Positions 6,365-14,680 of a stretch of 48,144 bases of DNA are shown here, piece after piece. The notes under the pieces are model-generated. The model ran no database searches. It saw only the letters and a program-made list of their open reading frames with translations, and was not told where the DNA came from. This stretch comes from Fluviicola sp. (GTDB lineage: Bacteria; Bacteroidota; Bacteroidia; Flavobacteriales_D; Crocinitomicaceae): the NCBI GenBank assembly GCA_031260455.1, contig JAIRJW010000020.1, forward strand, positions 1 to 48,144. Direction: 5' to 3'. A program made the position numbers and the translations under genes. Every line of letters starts with the position of its first letter. Within the stretch, counting starts at the first letter, position 1.

Positions 6365-9322
6365 TTATTTCCGGCGTGCTTCAAAAAGTGCTTCGTATAT
6401 AACTCGCTGAATCTCTGTTCGCACACTCATCTTTGTTATTTTCCAATTGTCTGCATCCGGATAGACCCGGTTTGATAAAAACACGAAATTCACCTTGTTT
6501 TCAGGGTCTGCCCAGGTAATAGTTCCCGTAAATCCGGAATGCCCGAAGGTGGACGGAGAAACTAGGTCGCAGGTCGGGCCGTTTTTCAAATCCACAGTGG
6601 GTTTGTCGAAACCAATTCCTCTTCTGTTTCCAGGACAAAACTGACACGCAGTAAACTGATCTACAACTTCTTTTTTGATGACAGATTGATCTCCTATCTG
6701 GCCTTTATTAAGCAGAAACTGCATCAAAGCCGCCAGATCCGTTGCGTTAGAGAACAGGCCAGCATGTCCGGCAACTCCTCCCATCATCGCTGCCCCGGGA
6801 TCATGTACATACCCGTGAATCAGCTGCTTGCGAAAATCTTTATCCACTTCAGTCGGAACAATACGTTTTCGATCAAATTTTTCCAGTGGTAAATAGGTCA
6901 TTGTTTGTAATCCCAAAGGTTGGTAGATTTCCTTGTCCACAAATTCATTCTGTCCCATTCCACTCACGCGTTCAATGAATTTATTGAAGAAGTAGTAGCT
7001 CAAATCCGAATATTCGTATGATTTCTTCCCGCTCAAAGGTGTTTCAACGATGATTTTCAGCATCGTTTTCCAATAGTCGTCCCGAATCCAGATATTGTCA
7101 GCAACGGCTCGTTTGTAAATGCCGTTATCTTTCCCGCTGTAAATTTCCGGATCGAGGTTCCCGTCTTTCATTGTACGTTTGTAAAAGGCAATCCACGGAG
7201 TTAATCCTGCCTGGTGAGTGAGCAGGTCAATTGCCTTCAGATCAGCATACTCTGTTCCCTCTACATATTCCGGAGTCAGCTCACCCAGCTTCATGTTCAC
7301 ATCAAATTTGTTAAGTGTTTTCAGGCGCATCAAAGCAGTAATCGACGAGGCAATTTTGGTAATGGACGCAATGTCATATATGTGTTCGTTAGTAATGCTG
7401 TCACCGTTTTCGTACATGGTCTTTCCGTAAGCCTTCTGAAGGATGATCTTCCCATCAATGGCAACCACAATCTGGCACCCCGGAAATGCTTTTGCTTCGA
7501 TGGCTTTTGCCACGATATCATCCACTTCCTGCAATTTTGCAGGATTCAAGCCCAGTTCTTCCGGCTGGGAATATTTCAGGCGGCCGTTTCCTTTCAGTTG
7601 CATCCCGAAACCTTCTTTCCACTGATTGTTGATCTCTATTGCCAGTTTCCCGGTAATATCAAAAGCTCCCATTACTGCCTGAGCAGTTCTTTCCTGTGCT
7701 GCTGCTGTATTTTCATAAGCACAAAGAATGGATTTCACCGCTTTCGGGAATTCCGTTTCAGTCTGCAATACCAGTGGATTTCCAAAGAGAATTACCGAAG
7801 CGTACGCATTTTCAGGGAGCAGGTCCAGTACTTTTTTCCAGGAACTAAAGCCGTAATTGTTGCGTGCACGCTGTGCATCAGAATGGAAATCAAGGATGTA
7901 AACAGCATCCGGGTTGAGTTTGATTTCTCTCAAATGTTTCACTGCTTCTTCTGGTGTATAATACTTGTAATGAGTAATTTTTGCGTAATCATTTAAACGA
8001 TCTCTAAAAGCAGATGTGTGTGTACCGATTCCAATCCGGATGATTTTTTTATCCAGCCGGTCGATAGGCAGGTTTTCCTGATCGTTTTTCAGGCAAACCA
8101 ATGCTTTTTCATAAGTCTGATTGATAATCAGCTTCCTTTCCGGAGCCGGATCGTTGCGTTTTACCATCGGTTTGTGAATGATTACCTGGTATTTGGCGTG
8201 TAAAACCCTTCTGCAGTGCTCATTCACTTCGTCTTTACTCAAACTTCCCTTTTCCACTTTCGTTTTGATCAGCTCAACAGCATCTTTGACGTTTTCCGGG
8301 AACAGCAAAATATCACAACCGGCATCATAGGCCTTTGCAGCCACTTCCGATTTTCCGTATTTTTCAGAAACAGCCTTCATGTTTAAAGCATCTGAAATAA
8401 CCAGACCTTTGAATCCAAGTTTTTTTCTCAGGTATGTTTCAATAACCAGTTTGGATAAGCTGCTTGGTGTACCGCTTGGATCCAGTGCAGGAACATTCAG
8501 ATGCGCCACCATAACAGAACGTGTACCCGCTTCGATTGCACTTTTGAATGGCAGAAAATCCTTCGATTCAAATTCCGAAATGCTGTGAGAAACAGTCGGG
8601 AGTTCCAGGTGTGAGTCTTTATCAGTATCACCATGCCCGGGAAAATGCTTCACACAGGAAATTACACCAGCATCTTCAATTCCTCTTACCATCGCGGCGG
8701 TTTGTCCGGCAACGGTTTTCGGATCGGAACCAAAAGAACGGAAACCGATCACCGGGTTTTTAGGATTGAGGTTTACATCAGCAACAGGAGAAAAATTCAT
8801 GTGAATTCCAAGCATATTGCATTCCACCCCCATGTGATATCCGATTTTTTCCGTCAGTTTCAAATCGTTGGCAGCACCAATTGCCTGTTGATACGGAAAA
8901 CGAGGCTCTCCTGATAAGCGCATGGCAACTCCCCATTCGGCGTCCATCCCGATTAGTAAAGGGATTTTTGCCGCACTCTGCATTTGCTGAATGGCTTCCT
9001 GCAGGTTTTCTTTTTCGCCCTGGAAAAATATAAGCCCGCCGATTTTTTGTTCCCGGACAAGCGTTTCGGTTTCTGCCAGATGCCCTTTTCCTTTGTTAGA
9101 CCAGCAAGCCACCATGAACGACTGAGCAATCCGGTCTTCCAGCGATAGTTTTGCCAACTCCGCTTCTACCCATTGATCTTCATCTGCGGAAACTGCATAA
9201 CTCATCTTCGTTTTTTTAACTGGTTTCGAAGCTGTTTTCATAACCAATGCGGAAGTAATCAACCCGGAACCCACAAGAAGAAGAAACTGGAATGCTGTTT
9301 TGCGAATGGTCTTTCTGTTCAT
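6365..9322 (-). CDS. GH3 beta-N-acetylhexosaminidase (NagZ-like) fused to a class C beta-lactamase-type serine hydrolase
   Basis: 985 residues. The N-terminus has a basic stretch and a hydrophobic helix (FQFLLLVGSGLITSALVM), a signal peptide or anchor, so it is exported. Residues ~55-390 are a GH3 catalytic domain with the NagZ signature KHFPGHGDTDKDSH and GLVISDALNMKAV. A GH3 C-like region follows (~400-560). Residues ~600-975 are a beta-lactamase/PBP4-type domain with SITK as the Ser-x-x-Lys centre, YSDLSYYFF as Tyr-x-Asp and HSGFTG as the third box. Likely role: muropeptide trimming or recycling in the periplasm. This fusion is common in Bacteroidota. A TAnnTTTG box ends 5 bases before the ATG. 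Confidence 0.92.
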   Translation of the reverse strand: MNRKTIRKTAFQFLLLVGSGLITSALVMKTASKPVKKTKMSYAVSADEDQWVEAELAKLSLEDRIAQSFMVACWSNKGKGHLAETETLVREQKIGGLIFFQGEKENLQEAIQQMQSAAKIPLLIGMDAEWGVAMRLSGEPRFPYQQAIGAANDLKLTEKIGYHMGVECNMLGIHMNFSPVADVNLNPKNPVIGFRSFGSDPKTVAGQTAAMVRGIEDAGVISCVKHFPGHGDTDKDSHLELPTVSHSISEFESKDFLPFKSAIEAGTRSVMVAHLNVPALDPSGTPSSLSKLVIETYLRKKLGFKGLVISDALNMKAVSEKYGKSEVAAKAYDAGCDILLFPENVKDAVELIKTKVEKGSLSKDEVNEHCRRVLHAKYQVIIHKPMVKRNDPAPERKLIINQTYEKALVCLKNDQENLPIDRLDKKIIRIGIGTHTSAFRDRLNDYAKITHYKYYTPEEAVKHLREIKLNPDAVYILDFHSDAQRARNNYGFSSWKKVLDLLPENAYASVILFGNPLVLQTETEFPKAVKSILCAYENTAAAQERTAQAVMGAFDITGKLAIEINNQWKEGFGMQLKGNGRLKYSQPEELGLNPAKLQEVDDIVAKAIEAKAFPGCQIVVAIDGKIILQKAYGKTMYENGDSITNEHIYDIASITKIASSITALMRLKTLNKFDVNMKLGELTPEYVEGTEYADLKAIDLLTHQAGLTPWIAFYKRTMKDGNLDPEIYSGKDNGIYKRAVADNIWIRDDYWKTMLKIIVETPLSGKKSYEYSDLSYYFFNKFIERVSGMGQNEFVDKEIYQPLGLQTMTYLPLEKFDRKRIVPTEVDKDFRKQLIHGYVHDPGAAMMGGVAGHAGLFSNATDLAALMQFLLNKGQIGDQSVIKKEVVDQFTACQFCPGNRRGIGFDKPTVDLKNGPTCDLVSPSTFGHSGFTGTITWADPENKVNFVFLSNRVYPDADNWKITKMSVRTEIQRVIYEALFEARRK

Positions 9323-9326
9323 AAAA

Positions 9327-9334
9327 CAAAATTA
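9327..9334 (-). promoter_or_regulatory. -7 box TAATTTTG at the start of the GH3/beta-lactamase gene
   Basis: Perfect TAnnTTTG on the minus strand. It ends four bases before the ATG (at 9322), so transcription should start at or next to the start codon, giving a leaderless or near-leaderless mRNA. No TTG at the usual -33 distance. Confidence 0.5.
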
Positions 9335-9425
9335 CGTTATAATTCATGAAAACTGACAGGGTGTCAGCCAGAAAATATTGGAACGGGAATTGTTAAAAAA
9401 ACAGGTAGAAACAGAGAGATTATCT

Positions 9426-9433
9426 TATTTTTG
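9426..9433 (+). promoter_or_regulatory. -7 box TATTTTTG upstream of mutL
   Basis: Perfect TAnnTTTG about 60 bases before the mutL ATG. No clear TTG at -33. Lies in the 171-bp divergent gap between mutL and the GH3 gene. Confidence 0.5.
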
Positions 9434-9493
9434 TTGAGATTGTCAACAGAGCACAACTAAAAACAGATCAAAAAACACAAAATTCGTTTATTC

Positions 9494-11374
9494 ATGTCAG
9501 ATATTATTCGCTTACTTCCCGATCATGTTGCTAATCAGATTGCAGCTGGAGAGGTTGTTCAACGACCAGCTTCTGTTGTGAAGGAATTAGTGGAGAATAG
9601 TATTGATGCCGGAGCAACGAAAATAGAACTGTATATAAAGGATGCTGGCCGCACCCTGATCCAGATTATAGACAATGGAAAAGGGATGTCTCCGCTGGAT
9701 GCCCGCATGTGTTTTGAACGGCATGCAACCAGTAAGATTGCCCATGCTGAGGACTTATTTGCTTTGAAAACAAAAGGATTTCGCGGTGAGGCGCTTGCAT
9801 CCGTTGCAGCTATTGCACACGTCACACTTCAAACGCGCCGTGCAGCAGATGAACTGGGAACAAAAGTACAGATCGAAGGAACGGAATTAGTGAACCAGGA
9901 ACCGGTGCAATGCGCGGAAGGAACTAATTTTGAGATTCGCAACCTCTTTTTCAATGTTCCGGCAAGAAGAAACTTTCTGAAATCCGACAATGTGGAATTC
10001 AAACACATTATCGATGAATTTGAACGTGTAGTGTTGCCGCATCACGATATTGCTTTCCGGCTGGTGCACAACGATCAGGAAATTTACCACCTGGTTCCGG
10101 GGCCTCTCCGGAAGCGGATTGTGGATGTTTTCGGAAAAAATTTCAATGATCGCCTGGTACCGGTAACCGAACAAACGGATATTGTGGCACTGGACGGATT
10201 TGTAGGAAAGCCGGAAGCAGCTAAAAAAACACGTGGAGAACAATTCCTGTTTGTAAATAACCGTTTTTTTAAGGATGCATATTTCAATCATGCCGTAGCG
10301 GCTGCGTTTGAACATCTCTTGCCTTCAAAATTGTTTCCGAGCTATTTCCTGTTCCTCGAAGTAGATCCGAAGCAGATCGATGTAAATGTTCACCCAACCA
10401 AAACAGAGATCAAATTTGAGGAAGATAAAGCGATTTACAGCATTATCCGGAGTGCCGTGCGTTTGGGGCTCGGAAAATTCAACATCACTCCCACCCTGGA
10501 TTTCGACAGGGAAAGTGAGTTCGATCTTCCGTTATCAATGGCTGGTCAAACGCCGGTTGTGCCGGAAATTCGCGTCAATAAGGATTACAATCCGTTTCAT
10601 GTCCAGAACACGCGCGAAGGACAGTTCTCAACAGGAAAATCGTCATCGGGAGGCAGTTCTGGATTCAAGAGTAATGGGTTTTCAGCGGCTTTGAACAATG
10701 CGGGATTCGGTTCTCAGTTTCAATCGGCAAGCCTGGATGAATTGTGGAATACAGAATCTGTAAACCAAGAGCAGGAAGAAGAAAAATCCATACAAACTCA
10801 GATCGGGGCAGAATCGGTAAAATCATTAGGCCCTTTCATCCTGAAAGGTTCTTTTGTGGTCGGATCCGTTCCGGAAGGTTTATTGGTCTTCCACTACCGG
10901 AGAGGATATGAACGGATGTTGTATGATGAGCTGATGCGTGGATTCATAGTCAATCCGCTTGCTTCGCAGCAGCTGATTTTCCCGATGGAGAAGAAATTGT
11001 CGAAGCAGGAACAACTGGCATGGAATGAGCACGAAAAAACGCTCTCCCGGATCGGGTTTAACTGGAACTGGGAAGGACAGGAGCTGCAAATCAGTGGAAT
11101 TCCTGAAATCCTGGATGAATCGACAGTTTTGTCGTGTGTGGATAAAATCCTTGAACAATTGCAGATGGGAATACTTGACAAAGGAGAAATTGCGCATACC
11201 GTTTTGTCACAGATTGCTTTTGCTGGCAGCATGTCATTTAAAATTCAGGATAACCAGGATGCAATTTCTGGCTTTATATCCCGTTTATTTGAGGCAGAAG
11301 AACACACGTTTTCCCCATCAGGCAAGCGAATTATTGCACAGATCACAAATGAAGAATTATTTCAACTTTTTTAA
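9494..11374 (+). CDS. mutL: DNA mismatch repair protein MutL
   Basis: 626 residues, normal length. The GHKL ATPase domain fills residues ~1-330: NQIAAGEVVQRPASVVKELV with ENSIDAGAT, IDNGKGM and GFRGEALASVA. A Gly/Ser-rich linker (~375-420) leads to the C-terminal dimerisation domain. The metal-binding motifs of endonuclease-type MutL look degenerate: the DQHAxxE site reads FHYRRGYER and the CPHGR-type site reads SPSGKR, so nicking activity may be absent or altered. It couples MutS mismatch recognition to strand removal. It heads a plus-strand run with two rhomboids (8-bp gap) and an EEP-family gene. Confidence 0.95.
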   Translation: MSDIIRLLPDHVANQIAAGEVVQRPASVVKELVENSIDAGATKIELYIKDAGRTLIQIIDNGKGMSPLDARMCFERHATSKIAHAEDLFALKTKGFRGEALASVAAIAHVTLQTRRAADELGTKVQIEGTELVNQEPVQCAEGTNFEIRNLFFNVPARRNFLKSDNVEFKHIIDEFERVVLPHHDIAFRLVHNDQEIYHLVPGPLRKRIVDVFGKNFNDRLVPVTEQTDIVALDGFVGKPEAAKKTRGEQFLFVNNRFFKDAYFNHAVAAAFEHLLPSKLFPSYFLFLEVDPKQIDVNVHPTKTEIKFEEDKAIYSIIRSAVRLGLGKFNITPTLDFDRESEFDLPLSMAGQTPVVPEIRVNKDYNPFHVQNTREGQFSTGKSSSGGSSGFKSNGFSAALNNAGFGSQFQSASLDELWNTESVNQEQEEEKSIQTQIGAESVKSLGPFILKGSFVVGSVPEGLLVFHYRRGYERMLYDELMRGFIVNPLASQQLIFPMEKKLSKQEQLAWNEHEKTLSRIGFNWNWEGQELQISGIPEILDESTVLSCVDKILEQLQMGILDKGEIAHTVLSQIAFAGSMSFKIQDNQDAISGFISRLFEAEEHTFSPSGKRIIAQITNEELFQLF

Positions 11375-11382
11375 ACTGAACT

Positions 11383-12159
11383 ATGTTTGGAGATATTAAA
11401 CCCGTAACCAAAAACCTGCTGATTTTGAATATTGCCATGTTTATCGTCACAGAGTTTTTTCAATATCAGAAAGGGATATTACTGGGAGATTACCTGGGCG
11501 GACACTACTTTGGCACACCTTTGTTTCAACCGTATCAGATTATCACTCATTTCTTCATGCATGGTGGTTTTTTCCATATTTTCATGAATATGTATGTATT
11601 GGTTATTTTCGGGAGCTTCCTGGAAAGTTTATGGGGTCCGAAGCGTTACTTTTACGTATATGTGGCATCTGCCCTTGGAGCTTATTTGCTTTATAGCGGA
11701 GTTGGCTTCTTCCAGATAAATCAACTGAAGGCTGTAATCAATAACCCGGATGCATTGGCTGCATTGAACGGAACCCTAAAAGAACTGGGAAGAGGTATTA
11801 CAAATGCAGATCTGATGCAAATCGCCGGGCGTTATGGAATCAATTCACAGGCCCAGTATAATGCGATGGGAGAATACGCAATGAAATCCGTTATCCCGAT
11901 GGTTGGTGCTTCGGGAGCTATATTCGGTTTAATGGCTTCTTTTGCCATTTTGTTCCCGAATACCCAATTGATGCTGATTTTTCCTCCGATTCCGATCCGG
12001 GCAAAATACCTGATCGGCGGGTATTTCGCATTGGAGCTTTATTACAGCTTTCAAAACAATGCAGGGGATGATGTGGCTCATCTTGCCCATGTAGGCGGAG
12101 CAATAGTTGGGGCGATCATTGTTTTAATCTGGAGAAGAACCGGTAAAAACTTTTATTAA
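11383..12159 (+). CDS. Rhomboid-family intramembrane serine protease (first of two)
   Basis: 258 residues, about six transmembrane segments. The rhomboid set is complete: HFFMHGGFFHIFMNMYVL (the H-x-x-x-H-x-x-x-N region of TM2), GASGAIFGLMASF with catalytic Ser, and HLAHVGGAIVGAI with catalytic His. A polar insert of about 50 residues (IGNL-type loop around residues 110-165, from AVINNPDALAAL to MGEYAMKSV) separates the third segment from the catalytic Ser helix and is longer than in GlpG. It should cleave helices of membrane proteins within the inner membrane; the substrate is unknown. It follows mutL by 8 bases and precedes a second rhomboid by one base. Confidence 0.92.
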   Translation: MFGDIKPVTKNLLILNIAMFIVTEFFQYQKGILLGDYLGGHYFGTPLFQPYQIITHFFMHGGFFHIFMNMYVLVIFGSFLESLWGPKRYFYVYVASALGAYLLYSGVGFFQINQLKAVINNPDALAALNGTLKELGRGITNADLMQIAGRYGINSQAQYNAMGEYAMKSVIPMVGASGAIFGLMASFAILFPNTQLMLIFPPIPIRAKYLIGGYFALELYYSFQNNAGDDVAHLAHVGGAIVGAIIVLIWRRTGKNFY

Positions 12160-12160
12160 G

Positions 12161-13051
12161 ATGTACAGCAATAGAACTTTAACGGAGGAATTGAAGTTCC
12201 AGTTTCGGCATGGCGGAATGCATATCAAACTCATTTTCGCCAATTCGGTGGTCTTTTTAGCAATGACCCTTTTAGGTCTTGCAGAACAAATCACTCATAA
12301 CAGCCGGATTGACTGGGTACGGATTCAATTTTTCACACTTCAGACAAACCTGAGGGAGTTTGCTTATGCACCTTATGGTTTGCTGACGAGTATCTTTACA
12401 CATTTCAGCCTTCTGCACTTCCTGTTTAACATGATTTTCCTCTACTTTACGGGAAGTTTGTTTAAACAATGTTTTTCAGACAGAAGGATGCTTCATGTAT
12501 ATATTCTTGGTGGGATTGTCGGGGGAATTTTTGAGCTGATCGCCAACCAGTTTTCAGAATCCGGGGCAATCGTTCTCGGTGCTTCAGGATCAATCATAGC
12601 TTTGTTTATTGCAATCGCTGTTTACAAGCCAAATATCCAGATTAATATTTTCGGATTGTTCCCGCTTAAGATCTACATCATTGCACTGATTTATCTTGTA
12701 ATAGATCTCCTGCAAGCCTTTAAAATGGATGGGACAGCTCATTTCGCTCACCTGGGAGGAGCTTTGACCGGTCTTCTGTCCGTTCAGAATCTGCATTCTT
12801 CTTCCAATATCATTAACTGGACCGAATCCATTCATCAGCGCATCCTGTCCTCTTTTTCCGGTAAAAAAAAACGCACAAAATTCAAGGTTCAATCCGGAGG
12901 ACGTGTAGTGAAATCGGATGAGGAATACAACATGGATACAAAAGCACGGCAGGAACGTATTGACAAAATTTTAGATAAAATTTCTAAATCGGGATATGAA
13001 TCACTGACTAAAGCTGAAAAAGACTTTCTATTTTCACAAAGCAATAAATAA
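12161..13051 (+). CDS. Rhomboid-family intramembrane serine protease (second of two)
   Basis: 296 residues. It keeps HFSLLHFLFNMIFLY, GASGSIIALFIAIAV with catalytic Ser, and HFAHLGGALTG with catalytic His, so it should be active. Compared with its upstream neighbour it has no long loop before the Ser helix but carries a soluble C-terminal extension (residues ~215-296) rich in Lys/Ser, ending in a small helical module (QERIDKILDKISKSGYESLT ... KDFLF) that recurs at the end of Bacteroidota rhomboids. One base separates it from the first rhomboid, so the two are co-expressed and may act as a pair. Confidence 0.9.
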   Translation: MYSNRTLTEELKFQFRHGGMHIKLIFANSVVFLAMTLLGLAEQITHNSRIDWVRIQFFTLQTNLREFAYAPYGLLTSIFTHFSLLHFLFNMIFLYFTGSLFKQCFSDRRMLHVYILGGIVGGIFELIANQFSESGAIVLGASGSIIALFIAIAVYKPNIQINIFGLFPLKIYIIALIYLVIDLLQAFKMDGTAHFAHLGGALTGLLSVQNLHSSSNIINWTESIHQRILSSFSGKKKRTKFKVQSGGRVVKSDEEYNMDTKARQERIDKILDKISKSGYESLTKAEKDFLFSQSNK

Positions 13052-13055
13052 AGGA

Positions 13056-14183
13056 GTGAGTTGGTTCAAAAAAATAGTACGATTATCAACGGTGATGAAG
13101 ATTCTTTCCATCGTTGTGATTTGTTGTTTATTGTTAGCTTATTTAGCACCATACGTACACCCGGATACCATTAAAATTCTTCCGTTTTTCGGGTTGACCT
13201 ATCCTATTTTTATTTGTCTGGCACTGGTTTTTCTGATTTATTGGGCTTTGGCAAAATCCCGTTGGTTTTTCTATGTGCTCATAACCATAATTTGTGGCGG
13301 AAACCTGCATTTCAGAACGTTATCAGTCCGCTTCTCCGACCCGAAGCCGAAAACAGAAACAGACTTCTGGCATATCATGAGCTACAATGTACGTTTGTTT
13401 GATGTGTACAACGTTTCCATTAAGGCCAGGAATAAATCACGCGACAGTATCGTTCGGTACATTCAGCGGGTTGATCCGGATGTTGTGTGTTTCCAGGAGT
13501 TTTTCCACCAAGATAAGCCTTCTGCTTTTTCAACAAAGGATACTCTGATCAAACTGATGGGATACCAGTATTATCACGAACGTTATTCCCACCGGATCCG
13601 GAATAGGCAAAATTTCGGAATCTGTATGTTGTCCAAATATCCGATCATTGCAAAGGGCGATGTGATGTTTGAAAACTTTAAAACAACTGATAATTACTGC
13701 ATTTTTGCAGATATTGTGAAGGGACAGGATACGATCCGTTTTTACGATATCCATTTACAGTCGATCAAATTACAGCAACAGGATTATGAATTGTTCGGAG
13801 AAAAAAATGCACAGGCGGGTAGTAAGACCTCAACGATACATTTATTGATCGATAAATTACGAATTGCATATCCTGCCAGAGCAGAACAAGCGAAACGAGT
13901 GGTTGAACACCTGAAAACTTCTCCATACCCGGTGGTGGTTTGCGGAGATTTCAATGATACTCCCATGTCGTATGTTTACAACCAGTTCAATTCCAATCTA
14001 GTAGATTCTTACCGGGAAACTTCTACCGGGATCGGCGTTACTTATGCAGGACGTGTTCCAGCCGGAAGAATTGACTACATCTTCCATTCTGGAGACTTGG
14101 GAGCTTACGGTTTTGAAATTCAAAAAGTGGCTTTTTCAGATCATCGCGCTATTGATTGCAAGATTTACAAAAAGCAACTTTAA
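13056..14183 (+). CDS. Endonuclease/exonuclease/phosphatase-family membrane protein
   Basis: 375 residues with a GTG start preceded by AAGGAG at zero spacing; ATG 13095 is the alternative and keeps all membrane segments. Residues ~15-95 form two to three hydrophobic helices, then the EEP fold: MSYNVRLFD, VVCFQEFF with metal-binding Glu, FYDIHLQSIKL, VVVCGDFNDTPMS (the GDFND motif), and FSDHRAIDCKI with the catalytic SDH. A membrane-tethered phosphodiesterase or phosphatase with the catalytic domain outside the cytoplasm is likely; DNA is not a necessary substrate. Last gene of the mutL-rhomboid-rhomboid run. Confidence 0.87.
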   Translation: MSWFKKIVRLSTVMKILSIVVICCLLLAYLAPYVHPDTIKILPFFGLTYPIFICLALVFLIYWALAKSRWFFYVLITIICGGNLHFRTLSVRFSDPKPKTETDFWHIMSYNVRLFDVYNVSIKARNKSRDSIVRYIQRVDPDVVCFQEFFHQDKPSAFSTKDTLIKLMGYQYYHERYSHRIRNRQNFGICMLSKYPIIAKGDVMFENFKTTDNYCIFADIVKGQDTIRFYDIHLQSIKLQQQDYELFGEKNAQAGSKTSTIHLLIDKLRIAYPARAEQAKRVVEHLKTSPYPVVVCGDFNDTPMSYVYNQFNSNLVDSYRETSTGIGVTYAGRVPAGRIDYIFHSGDLGAYGFEIQKVAFSDHRAIDCKIYKKQL

Positions 14184-14680
14184 GCTGAAAAATAAACGGT
14201 CTATTGTGCTGGAAACGGATTTTAGTCTGTTATTGCGAAATATTTGCATAACCTGTTCTGACAGGGATATAAAAAACCCACACAGTGCCCGTCAAAAGAC
14301 GGGAAATTCTGAACGTCTCAGAAAGCACGATTTGGTTCGCTGTTTTTCTTTGTAATCTGCTGTTTGCCATCCTGGCAAATCCCGAAAGATGCAGCCCGCC
14401 ATTGAAAAATCAAGACTCCCCATCCGCAAAAAAATGTTAGACGTCAACAATATCACTGCATGGGTCTTGTCCGTCAATCGACGGACGGCCATTTTTATCC
14501 CACATCAGGTGGGCAAATGACACAATAAAGATATGAAAAAAGTTTCAATTTACAGACTTCGGTTCCAGTCAGTTTGTAAAATCAGAAACCGAAGTTTTAA
14601 ACCTTTTTCTACCCCCAGACGTAATATTGCGATTTTACGAAAATAAACGCAAATCACCTGAAAACCCATACCTTTGACTT
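14184..14680. other. Gene-free stretch with a cluster of perfect short hairpins
   Basis: No credible ORF in about 500 bases. It contains six short inverted repeats: CCTGT/ACAGG (14252-14265), CCCGTC/GACGGG (14288-14303), TTCTGA/TCAGAA (14307-14323), TTTGCCA/TGGCAAA (14363-14379), GTCCGTC/GACGGAC (14469-14486) and CCCAC/GTGGG (14499-14513). Two share the motif CCGTCAANNGACGG. None is followed directly by a U-run, so they do not look like simple terminators. A structured RNA or a decayed mobile repeat are both possible. Confidence 0.5.
14669..14676 (+). promoter_or_regulatory. -7 box TACCTTTG at the DEAD-box helicase start
   Basis: Perfect TAnnTTTG ending four bases before ATG 14681, predicting a leaderless or near-leaderless transcript. 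No TTG at -33. Confidence 0.5.

Noticed and set aside
7214..7996. Long plus-strand open frame of 260 codons inside the GH3/beta-lactamase gene
   Set aside because: It is antisense to a clearly conserved protein, Cys/Phe-rich and without domain features; treated as a shadow frame.
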